The notes: a model not told the origin generated them from the sequence alone. DNA of 64,000 bases from Acidobacteriaceae bacterium (GCA_019244055.1 JAFATG010000325.1:16573-80572); one strand, 5' to 3'; counted from the first letter of the stretch, positions 27,027-37,258 are shown. Translations and numbers: made by a program.

Positions 27027-30000
27027 TCACTCCGGTATGGATCTCGCACGGGCAACCCGGCTCAGGTGATGCGCCATCATCCGATCGGGAAGCAGGAGCG
27101 CTTCCTGGAACGTCCTATCGGCCTGTTGGCTGCGTCCGAGTGCGCTTCCGAGCAAGGCTTGGGTGTAAAGGCTTGAGCTGTTCGAATCAGTTTCGTTGCT
27201 CGCCTGAATTCGCGCGAGCGCAGATTCCAGTCTCTCTTGCCATTCGGTTGCTTCACCGTGGTTCAGCTTCTTGTCGGCTGCATACGCCCAGAATATTTGG
27301 CCCGGGTCCGTCTGCCGTGCTGCACTCTGGAAGTGTGTGCGCGCTTGTGCGGGCTGCCCGCACCGCGAATTCAGAACACCGAGTAAGTATTGGGTTCGCG
27401 CGGAATCGACGACAGGCGCAAGTCCGTCTTGAGTAAATGCAAGCCCTGGCATCTCGCCGGTTAGATTTGCCGCTATCGATGCTGCAGCCGAGCAATGTCC
27501 TTGCTGTTCAAGCGACAGCGCCTGTTGCAATCGCACTTCCACCCACACCTGCCGCACGTTCGTGCCGCCCTCTTCCCGCGGGAAGAACCGATTACGGAAG
27601 AGATTCTCGGCGCCGGTGAAATCCCCTGCTTCGGCGCGATTCAAAGCCAATTCGTAGACCAGAGCCGAGGGCATGTGAGCGAGATCGGGATACTTCTCGA
27701 GCGCGCGGACGCGGTCGCCCGCCGGGCGCTCGAGAATGCTGAGCGCCTGATCGATGCCCGTATAGAGGTCCGCATTCTTTGAATCCACGGCTATTCCTTC
27801 CTGAAAAACAGGGACCGCTGCGCCTGCATCTCTCTTGACCCGCAGAAGAGCCTTCCCGAGATCGGCGTGGAGCACGGGTGTCTCCGGCGCGAACTTCACT
27901 GCCGCGTTCCACTCTTCAATGGCGGCGTCAGTCAAGCCGCGTGAGAACAGAAGCGTGCCAAGCAGATAATGTGCTGTTCCATCCGACGGTCTGGCTCGCA
28001 GCGCGGCTTGTAGAACCTCTAGAGCCTCGGCGCGATTTGGAAAAGTATATCGCGTCGAAAGCTGGGAGGCAGCGGCGTAGTCCTGCTCGGCTGGCTCGCC
28101 GAGTTTCTGTTTGCAATAAGCACGAAAATACGCAACCAGAACGTGATTCTGCGGCAGCACGGCCCCTGGTTCGCTTTGGTCCGCCGGAGGGGCGGGATAG
28201 CTCCGCGACAGCACTTGCAACGCTGGTTGGTATAAGCCGAGTCGCACATATTGAGCCGCGATGTTGAGAACACGATCGGGGTCTGCTCCGAGATGCGGCA
28301 GATCCGGGGTCCCAAGCTCCTCCCGCAGGAAATAACTCAATGGATGTCGTTCGAGCCATTTCTGTGCAAATGTCCTCGCACTGTCCGGATCGCCAAGTGC
28401 TTCCCGAACCGCAACGAGTTCCTCCGCCGCGCGAAGGTCATCCGGTGCAGCGCGCAGGCTTTCCTCGAGATAGCGTTCGGCTTCGCGCATCCGGCCTGAG
28501 CGAGCTTCTAATTCGGCCAGGCGCAGCGCGGCCGCGGCGCGATATTGCGGAAGACGATGCGCTCTCTCGTAAGCTGCTCGTGCCTTCCACTCATCACCCA
28601 GCCCATCGTAGGCGATCGCTAGATAATACGACGCCTCCGGATCAGTAGTATTGCGTTCTTCGACTGGTGCAAGATGGCGAATCCCGTCGCGATAACGGAG
28701 CAGGCAAACTGCAACTCGCCCGGCTGCTTTGCTTAATGCCAAGCTCTTTGGAAATTTCGCTGATCCGTCCTCATATGTGCCGAACGCAGCCAGCGTTTTG
28801 CCGTTGAGTTCTTCGTCTTCGCCGAATTGAAGCCAATCATTTTCTGTTCTCTGCTCTGGAGGAGGCACGGTATGCAACGGCTGTGGACCGACATGAATTT
28901 GGCCCTGAGGCGTCCAGTCGTACTCTCCTTCGGTGTGTCGGAGCAACACCTTTCCAGCGGTGTCCCTCAGCTCAAACGTGTAGTGCCCCTCCGAATTTGC
29001 GATTGCAATTTCGCGTTTCCAGGTTCGACTCGGAGTAAGGTCGACCTCTTCTTCTGACAGGATTCGATCGCCGTCAAGCAGGCGAATGGAGGCGTGCGGG
29101 ATATCTGCGTTTGTGTTGAACGATGCAAGCAGATTATTACCTCGCCTGCTCAGGTTCACGACTCCAGCGAGATTAGCTCGCGCGATGCCTCCTAAGTCCC
29201 GGGCTGGCATCCAATACTCGGAAAATCGAATGCTTTGTCGAGGCTCGAGGAATGCATAGGTCTCCTGGTTGCGGAACAAACCGCCCTGCACCTCTACGTA
29301 CGCACTCTCGTTGTCGGATAAAGCTTTGCGCCAGTCAAGTCCGTCCGCATCACAGCCCCAAGACCAGATCTTTTTCGCGGGCAATTCCGCGTAATCCGCG
29401 AAATGTACGACTCCGGTGTTCGTGTGCGGATGCCAAACAGCCATGAACGGCTCGCGACTGCCGTGTACGAAGCGCGACACCGGCCCGTCAGTTTGATTGC
29501 GGATGATGCTCAGATCTTTGCCGGAAGCATCCACAGGCCATGGCTGCACCTCGGTAAAACCATGGCTCGCCACATAGCGCATTGGATATTGAATTTGTGA
29601 GTCATCCCACACCTGAACCCCGGCATTGTTCCACCAGTAGAATCGATGCCTCACATCGCCGCGATTGCTGAGAGTGACACGCTCTTCGAGCAGTGTCGAA
29701 CCGGGCCGCAGCACCATCTCGACACTCCACTCCATTCCATAAACCCGATCGATATTGCCGACGGTGACCGAAGCGCTTTCATCTGCATGCTTGCTGTAGG
29801 CGAAATCTACGGGCGACATCGACACCCAGTTGTGGGAGACGGGGAAGTTGAACTCGATTCCGAAAGCGGCCCACGCCCCTCGATAGCCGATTTGCGCTTT
29901 CTTGATCGACGGATTGGCATAGAACATCGGTTCCCCGCTTAACTTATCTGTGCACGTATAAAGATGACCGCCGATATCGGGCAGCACCGAGCACGTTAGA

Positions 30001-30245
30001 TATTCGTTCTCCAGGTAGACGGCGCGCCAGGCATGATCCAGGCGATGATTGGTCAGGTTCTCCCTCAACGTGTACGGGTAATTGAAGCGAGTCGTTTGAA
30101 AAACATCGAACGGTGGATTCGGATTGGGCGCCCCTTCGTCATACGTTGGCAGCGTAAGGGTCCCCTCCCAAACTTGCACCTGCCCCCCGGCAGCACGCCA
30201 GGCTTCGGTTACGAGCAAAAGCAGGAATGTGCAATATCGAGGCAT
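27027..30245 (-). CDS. Exported DUF5107 and TPR protein
   Basis: 1072 residues. After a signal peptide (~20 residues), residues ~25-370 form a galactose-mutarotase-like DUF5107 domain (LENEYLTCSVLPDIGGHLY, FEFNFPVSHNW-type IEFNFPVSHNW, RFYWWNNAGVQV). The rest is a long array of TPR units (for example AYERAHRLPQYRAAAALRLAELEARSG). DUF5107 proteins are thought to bind carbohydrates. It is the middle gene of an amidohydrolase-DUF5107-PQQ dehydrogenase operon; the amidohydrolase stop directly abuts this ATG. The role is probably periplasmic sugar binding or modification. Confidence 0.87.
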   Translation of the reverse strand: MPRYCTFLLLLVTEAWRAAGGQVQVWEGTLTLPTYDEGAPNPNPPFDVFQTTRFNYPYTLRENLTNHRLDHAWRAVYLENEYLTCSVLPDIGGHLYTCTDKLSGEPMFYANPSIKKAQIGYRGAWAAFGIEFNFPVSHNWVSMSPVDFAYSKHADESASVTVGNIDRVYGMEWSVEMVLRPGSTLLEERVTLSNRGDVRHRFYWWNNAGVQVWDDSQIQYPMRYVASHGFTEVQPWPVDASGKDLSIIRNQTDGPVSRFVHGSREPFMAVWHPHTNTGVVHFADYAELPAKKIWSWGCDADGLDWRKALSDNESAYVEVQGGLFRNQETYAFLEPRQSIRFSEYWMPARDLGGIARANLAGVVNLSRRGNNLLASFNTNADIPHASIRLLDGDRILSEEEVDLTPSRTWKREIAIANSEGHYTFELRDTAGKVLLRHTEGEYDWTPQGQIHVGPQPLHTVPPPEQRTENDWLQFGEDEELNGKTLAAFGTYEDGSAKFPKSLALSKAAGRVAVCLLRYRDGIRHLAPVEERNTTDPEASYYLAIAYDGLGDEWKARAAYERAHRLPQYRAAAALRLAELEARSGRMREAERYLEESLRAAPDDLRAAEELVAVREALGDPDSARTFAQKWLERHPLSYFLREELGTPDLPHLGADPDRVLNIAAQYVRLGLYQPALQVLSRSYPAPPADQSEPGAVLPQNHVLVAYFRAYCKQKLGEPAEQDYAAASQLSTRYTFPNRAEALEVLQAALRARPSDGTAHYLLGTLLFSRGLTDAAIEEWNAAVKFAPETPVLHADLGKALLRVKRDAGAAVPVFQEGIAVDSKNADLYTGIDQALSILERPAGDRVRALEKYPDLAHMPSALVYELALNRAEAGDFTGAENLFRNRFFPREEGGTNVRQVWVEVRLQQALSLEQQGHCSAAASIAANLTGEMPGLAFTQDGLAPVVDSARTQYLLGVLNSRCGQPAQARTHFQSAARQTDPGQIFWAYAADKKLNHGEATEWQERLESALARIQASNETDSNSSSLYTQALLGSALGRSQQADRTFQEALLLPDRMMAHHLSRVARARSIPE

Positions 30246-31448
30246 TTAGATGTTTATTCGAAGCAGACGAGCGGCATTCTCGTTGTACACTTTGCGCAGA
30301 ATTTGGTCGGGCAATCCGATTCCGTAAATGCGCCAGCGACCCTGCGGCGGTATTTTAGCCGGTGCGTAATCGAAATATTCGTCCTCCGTCTCGAGAAAGC
30401 GAAAGTAGATCTCATAAAGCCGATCGCTGAAATATTGCTGCGGCACCTCCTTACCGTGCGGCGTCGCGTCGGTTCCGAACAGAATTCGGTCCTGGTATTT
30501 GTCGAAGAATTTGCGTGCAGTGCGCGGTTGCCGGCCAAGTTCGCCGACGCGAGCGGCAATATCGATGGTCATATTGGGAAACCGATCGAGAGCTTCGGAC
30601 ACGTTCTCGAGATTCTCGGCGAAGTTGCCGACGTGCAGCACCACAAATTGGGTTTTTGGATGGCGGGCGATCACGCGGTTTCGCGCGTCCAATAACTCTG
30701 CATTGCTTGGAAAATCATGATCAAAGAAGGACCAGTCAGGATGGTTATGCAACTCTTCGTATCGCTCGTTAAAGCGGTCAGTAGGAGTGAAGAATGCAAC
30801 GGGATCTGAGACGTGAATCGCCACAGGCATGTTCAGTTGTCCGCACGCGTCCCACATCGGATCGAAGCGGGCGTCATCCACGCGTACCAGCTTGCCGGAG
30901 GTGATGTTTTCACGCAGAAAAAGACCAAGCGTCTTGAGAATTTTCAAGCCAGGGGCGCCTGCCGCGTGCGCCGCGCCAATCGCGTCTGCCTGGAGCTTCG
31001 GGTAATTCGGTTCGAAAAGCTGGCTGTACGAAGGCTCCGTGAATGTATAAAAACGGCCCGGATGAGCCTTGTCATATGTTGCGATCGCCTCTCGCAGCCC
31101 GTCGCCGTATCCACCCGTCAGATTGACGAGGGCCCGAAGATTTTTCCTGTCCATTACGGGAAGAAGTTCAGCGGGGGTGCTGGGAAATTGACGTTTCGCA
31201 GCGAGGGCTACGCCATTCTCGGATTTCGCAGACCACGACAAGTGTGTGTGAACGTCGATTACGGCATATCGCGCGCGCGGTACTTCCGTTTCGCGTACGT
31301 GCAGCATGCTCCGCGGCTCATATTCGGCGAGCGGAAGAGGCGCTTCGGGCGTAGTCGCCGCATTCGCATTTCCGATCCGCGCTTCCATGGCAGATGCACA
31401 AAAAAAGCTCGATCCCACGACGTGTAGCCAGTCGCGCCGGTTCGTCAT
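30246..31448 (-). CDS. Amidohydrolase family (metal-dependent TIM barrel) protein
   Basis: 400 residues with an N-terminal Tat-like signal (NRRDWLHVVGSSFF). VIDVHTHLSW (~63) supplies the HxH metal ligands; PVAIHVSDP and FVVLHVGNFAEN give further histidines; ILFGTDATPHGKE (~315) gives the late aspartate. This is the amidohydrolase-2 (ACMSD/TIM-barrel) group, acting as hydrolases or decarboxylases. First gene of the operon with the DUF5107 and PQQ dehydrogenase genes; the substrate may be a sugar lactone or acid derived from the oxidation step (inference). Confidence 0.85.
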   Translation of the reverse strand: MTNRRDWLHVVGSSFFCASAMEARIGNANAATTPEAPLPLAEYEPRSMLHVRETEVPRARYAVIDVHTHLSWSAKSENGVALAAKRQFPSTPAELLPVMDRKNLRALVNLTGGYGDGLREAIATYDKAHPGRFYTFTEPSYSQLFEPNYPKLQADAIGAAHAAGAPGLKILKTLGLFLRENITSGKLVRVDDARFDPMWDACGQLNMPVAIHVSDPVAFFTPTDRFNERYEELHNHPDWSFFDHDFPSNAELLDARNRVIARHPKTQFVVLHVGNFAENLENVSEALDRFPNMTIDIAARVGELGRQPRTARKFFDKYQDRILFGTDATPHGKEVPQQYFSDRLYEIYFRFLETEDEYFDYAPAKIPPQGRWRIYGIGLPDQILRKVYNENAARLLRINI

Positions 31449-31524
31449 CCAATCGCTCCCACTCCAGTTTCACTCAGCCGCTTCGCGGCCTGCTGCGCGA
31501 CACCTCCGATAACGGCTGCACAGG

Positions 31525-31985
31525 TCACATCATAAAGCTCCGATGAAGTCCCGTCTGGTCACGGAATGTGTCCGGGTTCGAATACAGGAGACACGATATC
31601 GAGCGGCGGCGATCCATTCCGCTCACGGACCCGTGCCACACGCTACCACTAAAAGTCATCACGTACACGCTATTTCTATCGGCAGGATCCGGAAATGACG
31701 CGGTGCCTTTTCGAGGCTGCTCTTGCGTTCCCAACTGTTGCCCGGATCATGCGAGAAAAACAGGCCGGCGGTCGACCCCTTTACCCCTGCCACATAAAGG
31801 GTGCGCGAATCTTGCGGATCAACCGCAAAGGCCGTGATCTCGCCCAGCGGATCCGGTTCACTTACGATCGTCTCGTCTGCATGGTCCGAAGCCATCCGAA
31901 TTGCCGTCACCCCCGAGGGCTTCGGGGTAGCAGCCCGCACGTTTCTCAACATTGGTGCCTCGCCACAACGCGGTTGCGTCTGCAT
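31525..31985 (-). pseudogene. Frameshifted BNR/sortilin-like repeat protein remnant
   Basis: In one minus-strand frame ITAFAVDPQDSRTLYVAG and AGLFFSHDPGNSWERKSS are classic Asp-box (BNR) repeats of sialidase/VPS10-like propellers. About 30 codons later the continuation FPDPADRNSVYVMTFSGSVW is in the next frame, so a frameshift separates the last two blades. The N-terminal bulk is missing. Confidence 0.6.
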
Positions 31986-32264
31986 AGATGATGTGCGGAC
32001 TGACGGTCGGGTTAAAAGTGCGCGCCTACACCCCCTGGCCGATCACTCTGAAATCACCGGGACGGCCGGCGAATCACGCGGAACAAAGAATCAAGACGGC
32101 AGCAAGGCGCCGGATTTGCAAAATCATTTGCTTCTTTGTTCGTGTTTCGATAATCTTTGTCTACTCTCCGGTAAACTGAACGTCTTGTCAATACTCGTCT
32201 TCAAGTGCATCAGCGCCATTGTCGTATCTTTTCTGTTGACCCACTTCGTGGTGGTTGAGGCGTT

Positions 32265-32620
32265 ATGAGGCGCCGAAGCTTTCTCGCGCGCGCTGCATTG
32301 TTGGCTTCTATAGCCACAGGAGCCAGCACGCAACTTCAATCGGACGTTCAGCCCAGAAATCAGCCGGCCCCCGCAGCAAGCGAACGGCTCGATCAAGCCC
32401 CCTTCGGTATTGACCAGGATCAGGGCTGGCAAACGATCCCCTTCACCACGCCTTTCGAGAAGCCGATGCGAAATCGCGGTCTTGGTCTGGTCGGATACGC
32501 GTGGGAGGAAAACGGTCCCTCAGTTGTGGCGCGGAGGGTCGCGAATCTCTCGAACAGAGCGTTGACAAAGTCGCGACCTTGCCCTTTGTCGATGTGCTCT
32601 ATCAAGCCACGGAGAGATAA
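32265..32620 (+). pseudogene. Truncated secreted protein N-terminus with frameshift
   Basis: Starts with an ATG and signal sequence (MRRRSFLARAALLASIATGAS). It continues through RGLGLVGYAWEENGPSVVAR, after which coding-like sequence resumes in another frame (GRESLEQSVDKVATLPFVD) and stops at 32618-32620. From memory, GLGLVGYxWEE followed by VDVLY is the start of secreted glycoside-hydrolase-like proteins of ~450 aa in related genomes. The rest of such a protein is absent; the DUF4832 gene begins 18 bases later. Confidence 0.5.
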
Positions 32621-32638
32621 CGGCTGGCGTAAAGGCGT

Positions 32639-34072
32639 GTGATGTCCCCGAAGAGCGCCACTTCCGGACAGTTCCTTCGGTTCTCGATGATTGCCAAAGC
32701 CATTGTCCTCGCTGGAACCGCTTATGGCAGCCTCGGATATGCGGCCAGTGTGATCGTCCGGCCGGTTGAAATTCAGGACGTTCTGACGAATCCTGGAATG
32801 GGTATCCAGACTTTCCAACGATATAACGGCGACGCGTTGAATCCGGGCGTCGAGTGGTCGGAAGAAGGGCCCACAAAGCTGGTCGTTTCACCTACGGAAA
32901 GGCCCGACTTCCCAGCTTCGACGGTCGCGTATTGCCGGTGGCATTGGGCAACGCTCGAACCGGAACAGGGTAAAGTTCGCTGGGAGATCGTCGATTTGGC
33001 TCTCGAGCAAGCGAGACAGCATGGACAGCGTCTGGCAATTCGCCTTATGCCGTATGACCCGAAACATCCTTTACCGGAGTGGTACCGCAACTCGGGCGCG
33101 CGCCGCGCAAACAACGATTCGTCAAAGGACGGCAGCATCTGGCAGCCCGATTTCAGCGATCCCACGTATTTCAAATGTTGGAATGCGCTCGTTGTCGAGG
33201 CTGGCAAGCGTTACGACGGCCATCCCGATCTTGACAGCGTGGATATTTCGACGGTCGGGTATTGGGGTGAGGGCTGGAGTGATTACATGCCGGAGTTTGC
33301 TGTTCAACGCAAACTGATCGACGTGTATTTACAAGCCTTCCGAAAGACGCCGCTGCTGATGAATTTCGATGAACCGGAGGCGCTTGTCTACGGAACATCG
33401 CGCGCTGGATGGCGCTTCGATTGTCTCGGCGATATGCGTGAAAAGTGGGCGCACATGCTCGACTTCTATCCGGAACAGATCGCGAGAACAGGAATTCAGG
33501 ATGTATGGAGAACCGCGCCTGTTTCGATGGAAACCTGCGGTGTTCCGGAATCGTGGTTTCGCCAGCACTGGGACGTAAAGTACATCCTTAGCGAAGCTCT
33601 GCGATGGCACATAACCACGCTGAACGTGAAATCGAGCGCAATCCCCGCGTCCTGGAAAAGTGACTTCGAGGATTTCGAGCGAAAGATGGGCTATCGATTT
33701 GCCTTGCGCCGGGCCGAATGGCAGGAGGCCGTACAAGCGGGCCAGGCAATCGGGCTCAGAACGTGGTGGGTGAACGAGGGTGTTGCTCCTATTTACCGGC
33801 CGTTCGTTCTGGCGTTTCGTTTTAGTTCGGCCAGCCATACGGCGGTGGTGCGAACCGATTCGGACATACGGAAATGGCTTCCGGGCGATGCAGTGTTTGA
33901 GGGTCCTGTCTTTGTGCCTCTAGATCTGGCGCCCGGCGACTATGAATTCAGCGTTGCACTGCTCGATCCCATGACCCTTCAGCCCGGCATTCGCCTCGCA
34001 ATTGAGGGCCGCGGAAACGACGGCTGGTACGCATTGGGCAAAATTCGCGTTCTCGAGTCAGCCGGCCATTAG
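32639..34072 (+). CDS. DUF4832-type glycoside hydrolase-like protein
   Basis: 477 residues with a hydrophobic leader (~17-37). The TIM-barrel-like body has 'TNPGMGIQTFQRYN', RWHWATLEPEQGKVRWEIVD (the GH42-like 'W..lEP..G.Y.W' element), IRLMPYDPKH, DSVDISTVGYWGEGW and a C-terminal beta domain of the DUF4832 kind (SASHTAVVRTDSDIRKWLPG). Likely exported and acting on carbohydrate; catalytic acids are probably among the Glu residues in GYWGEGW, but this is inference. Its start overlaps the stop region of the upstream gene debris. Confidence 0.8.
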   Translation: MMSPKSATSGQFLRFSMIAKAIVLAGTAYGSLGYAASVIVRPVEIQDVLTNPGMGIQTFQRYNGDALNPGVEWSEEGPTKLVVSPTERPDFPASTVAYCRWHWATLEPEQGKVRWEIVDLALEQARQHGQRLAIRLMPYDPKHPLPEWYRNSGARRANNDSSKDGSIWQPDFSDPTYFKCWNALVVEAGKRYDGHPDLDSVDISTVGYWGEGWSDYMPEFAVQRKLIDVYLQAFRKTPLLMNFDEPEALVYGTSRAGWRFDCLGDMREKWAHMLDFYPEQIARTGIQDVWRTAPVSMETCGVPESWFRQHWDVKYILSEALRWHITTLNVKSSAIPASWKSDFEDFERKMGYRFALRRAEWQEAVQAGQAIGLRTWWVNEGVAPIYRPFVLAFRFSSASHTAVVRTDSDIRKWLPGDAVFEGPVFVPLDLAPGDYEFSVALLDPMTLQPGIRLAIEGRGNDGWYALGKIRVLESAGH

Positions 34073-34419
34073 CAGGTCGAAGGAGCTGGTCGCAATAGCA
34101 GAAACGGCGAGCGCGCAATGGCCAGCGAGGCTTCAGAGCTGTACCAGCACGGCTTCGCTTCAAAGCTGATCCGTTTCGGCTCGCGTCCGCGAGGCAGTTC
34201 AACTCGAAGGTTGTTGAACTCCGGCCAGTGTGCTTACAAAGAAAGCTGCAGACTTTGGTGAGAAAGGGCGCGGACGTATGATCGACACGCCGTTCCTCGC
34301 CTAAGGATGTTAATTGCAAGGGGTTCGATTCGGAGGATGCGGCCTTAGAGATGTTGCGATGCCGTGTCACTGTACACAGTCGTAAGGGAGTGCGCTTTTA
34401 GCTGTGATGGGAAACGCGA
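34073..34419. other. No recognisable gene
   Basis: 347 bases after the DUF4832 stop. I see no frame with family similarity, no tRNA, no strong hairpin with a T-run. It begins the decayed zone that runs to about 40 kb. Confidence 0.4.
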
Positions 34420-34690
34420 TCACGCAGCTCGGCGTTCATGATGGTGATGCAGACCGCCAACGTCCGTCGTCTCGATCATTTCACCAGCAGTCCGCGGATG
34501 TACTCTTCGTGTTTCCGGAGCGTCTTTATCCAGGAATAGATGCGCTCTCCAATTCTGGTGGTACGCACAATAACTCGACAGGATGCGGCGGGGAGAGTTC
34601 TCATTGAACACAATCAGATGATCGAGACATTCGCGGCGTATCGAGCAGTTGTCGGCCAGCCAACCACACGCAGGTGTCGTGATAGTGCGG
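34420..34690 (-). pseudogene. C-terminal piece of rve-type (integrase core) transposase
   Basis: The minus strand reads RRECLDHLIVFNENSPRRIL, SSYCAYHQNWRAHLFLDKDAPE and ends VGGLHHHHERRAA before a stop at 34420-34422. This is the end of a DDE integrase-core transposase (typical: 'SYxxYYhxxRTHLSLxKDAPEPR...VGGLHHxYER'). Upstream codons degrade within ~60 bases. The N-terminal signature of the same family is found at ~39.1 kb on the same strand. Confidence 0.75.
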
Positions 34691-34953
34691 TGCTTCGAAA
34701 ATCCGGGCTCATGACCAATCCAGATGGCTAAACTAGAAGGACCTCGCGTTTATCGAGATCGTTTCAGTATCTTTGGTCAATTTGACCGGGTTGAATGGTG
34801 GTTTAGCAACTCCATTCTAGCCGTCGCGCATTTCCCCGTCAGTCTGACTTCTAATGTTCCGTTTGCGTTTACCTGGGCTCCGTGGCTCCGGGTGAAAAAC
34901 ACGAGTCAGAAAGTAGGCGCAATTCGCTCGTCTTTGGGAGGGCTTGATTTTTA

Positions 34954-35094
34954 ATGACTAAGAAGAGGTGGCCGAAACTCGCTAGGCTGTGGTGCCGTTT
35001 CATGCACGACTCGCCGATGTGGCCGATTGAGGGGTATTACCAATGTCGTACCTGCGGCTGCCGTCATCGAGTGCCATGGGCCCACGGCCGTTGA
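34954..35094 (+). CDS. 46-residue zinc-ribbon-like small protein
   Basis: ATG at 34954, stop TGA at 35092-35094. The product has LWCRFMHDSPMWPIEGYY followed by CRTCGCRHRVPW: a CxxC pair, a further cysteine upstream, and clustered aromatic residues. From memory, small acidobacterial proteins with 'HxxPMWPIxGxYxCxxC...PW' exist. A GGGAGG box lies 12 bases upstream. The gene appears intact within decayed surroundings. Function unknown, possibly metal binding. Confidence 0.55.
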   Translation: MTKKRWPKLARLWCRFMHDSPMWPIEGYYQCRTCGCRHRVPWAHGR

Positions 35095-35500
35095 TTTCCG
35101 CCCAGGCAATGTGGATTTAGCAGGCGCGGCTCGCAGCGTGACTGCTTCTCGTCTATGATCCGCGTAGCTCGCCATCATAGTTGTCCAATTGCGTCGTATC
35201 GAATCCCGAGTCGCCGCGCTGATTCTGTACCCACAGAAGTTGCGGAACTTTCGCGATGCGTGTGGTGTCGAGTTTCGCGATGTTCACTGGCATCTCTCCA
35301 AACCGGGCCTGATCAGATAAGCATATGATTTCTCGAATGCCGCCACGTGAATCCTGTTAAGCGCGCATTTTCGGGAACTTGCCTGTGTAAAACCGGACTG
35401 GACGCTGTCAAAGTGTACCAGCGCGCTGTTCATTACAATCTCAGGCCTGCTCCGTCCAAGGCCCGTTCAGGCAAGGCTCTCGCCGCACGGAGCGATCGAT
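35095..35500. other. Degraded intergenic DNA
   Basis: 406 bases. Frames are open on both strands, including the 5' extension of the DUF2934 frame from about 35351, which has no start codon. No recognisable family. Confidence 0.35.
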
Positions 35501-35701
35501 CAGCAACGTCGCCTCCGGGTTCCGTCCAAAGAACCGCAAGAGCTGCGCAGCGCCAACAGCGGGATATACGAACCCTCACAGCAGGAGATTGCCAGATTGG
35601 CCTATACTCTGTGGCAACAACGAGGTTGTCCGGAAGGTTCTGCTGATGAAGATTGGAGAGAAGCAGAGCGGCAACTGCGTGGCCGCCCGGGCGGGGAGTA
35701 A
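35501..35701 (+). pseudogene. DUF2934 small protein, 5' end not identifiable
   Basis: The frame ending at TAA 35699-35701 reads ...SQQEIARLAYTLWQQRG and SADEDWREAERQL, the full hallmark of DUF2934 (PF11154), a short helical domain abundant in Acidobacteria. The frame is open upstream to about 35351 but contains no ATG, GTG or TTG, so the start is missing or altered. Function of the family unknown. Confidence 0.6.
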
Positions 35702-36419
35702 AGTCCGTCCGACGGTAATGCAAACATCGGGCGGACAGACTGGTGTGCTCTCCGCCCGGTTTTCCCATCTCGATGTAGTACCCGTACTTCGCATGCCTGG
35801 GCCGAGCTTGTTTATGCCAATAATTTCGCATACATTGTCAATCCCGAAAGAACGAACGGAGGCCATGTGGCACCGAGGCGGTTCCATATCGCAGAAAATT
35901 CGGGCACTGAACACAGCATCGGGGAACAGGCGTTCAGCACGAATTGGCTGAGCGGACTCGAACCGCGTGGTTTCGTACGAAGCGGCACAGGTGGGTGGTT
36001 CGCTCCCCCAGCTCTACCGTACATGGAGGCAGTGACCTCCACCCGCGAAGGATCAGCAGAGCAGAGAACTACTGGGACGTAACCAAGAGGCGGTAAACAC
36101 GTGTTGAGGCTCGTTCGGTATGCAGCCGGCCGTAGCTTCGCACCGTGGGTTTAGGCGCCGAAGTTACCCTCAGCTTCTCGGTGCCCACGCACCTGCATGT
36201 CTGTGTACCCGCTTGTTTACCAGCAGCCCCTGCGGTGCTGCTGCGTGCTATCCATCAGCACGGCTGGAGGCGTTGCGGATCCGGGTAGAGGTCCACCATC
36301 TCAGTTTGCCCAGCCCCTCTGACCAGTTTGCTCTCTGGGCGGTAGCTGGTTCGTTTAGGAAGCAAACTTCCTGAAGTGGCTATGGAACAAACAGTTCCAA
36401 CATGCTCCTCTTTGACATC
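35702..36419. other. Long non-coding, probably decayed stretch
   Basis: 718 bases with only short frames on both strands. I found no protein family, RNA gene or clear repeat. Confidence 0.4.
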
Positions 36420-36645
36420 CGGCATCCCTCACGAGATGCTTGTTGTGCTGCGCACAAAAAGATCTGCCGGGGCTGTATCGCGCAAGTTCTCGTAATAGGT
36501 GTCGTTCACTACGCCGATGATATCGGTGTCGACGGGCGCTGGGATCGTTTCCTTTGCCCACGAACTGACCCACCGCAGGCTCGTCGGCGAAAAACCGTTT
36601 CAGAAAACTTTCACCACTGCGAAAGGCTGTAAGGTTGCTGTATCG
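36420..36645 (-). pseudogene. ADOP/MacB-type permease fragment with frameshifts
   Basis: Minus-strand pieces in three successive frames: TLQPFAVV, then ESFLKRFFADEPAVGQFVGK, then VDTDIIGVVNDTYYENLRD. In order they reproduce the end of the MacB_PCD domain of ADOP permeases ('VNExFxxRyFpxExPvGq...IVGVVgDtrYenLR'). At least two frameshifts separate them and no permease helices remain. Confidence 0.65.
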
Positions 36646-36651
36646 CCCATT

Positions 36652-36971
36652 CCGTTCCTCCGAAGTTGATCCATCACTCCGATCGCGGCGTGCAATATGC
36701 CTCGCGTGAATACACTGCAATGCTCGCCGAGCACGAGATCCGAATCAGCATGAGCCGCCGCGGAAGTCCCTAGGAAAACGCCCGCGCGGAGCGATTCATG
36801 AGAACACTGAAAGAGGAGGAAGTACAAGGACGTAACTACCAGAACCTGGACGACGCAAAACGGCGGGTCGGCGAGTTTCTGGAAGAAATTTACAACCGGC
36901 AACGATTGCATTCGGCGTTGCGCTACGCGACGCCGGATGAATTCGAGGGCTGGGGAAAGCGACGGCACTGA
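36652..36971 (+). pseudogene. IS3-family transposase (OrfB) C-terminal half with in-frame amber stop
   Basis: LIHHSDRGVQYASREYTAML and IRISMSRRGSP are followed by an in-frame TAG at the place of Tyr in the usual NPYDNA, then ENARAERFMRTLKEEEV and YNRQRLHSALRYATPDEFE. This is the DDE core end of IS3-family OrfB, with the second Asp and the catalytic Glu in place. The N-terminal half is lost at ~36650, where it abuts the ADOP fragment. The ~140 bases after the stop (to about 37110) resemble the 3' tail of such elements. Confidence 0.82.
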
Positions 36972-37258
36972 TGGAAAGCTTGGAAAACCAAGTGCAGGTT
37001 TCGCAAGCTTTCCACAGGCTTTGGAAATCCCTCCGGGACCCCCACGTTTCCCACAGCACGATGGCGGCGAATGTTAAATAAAATAATCAAAACCGCTGTG
37101 TTTCCGATTTTCCGCGGACGCCAGCGTGTCTCAGCCAAGGGGTGCGGTTCCATCTATTATGGATCCCCACCCACTACATAAGGGTGACAGAGCAAAAGGC
37201 AGTAGACGCTGAAGGAGGTTCTTAGCGGCCGGATGGCAGACCGTAATGTACCGGCAGC

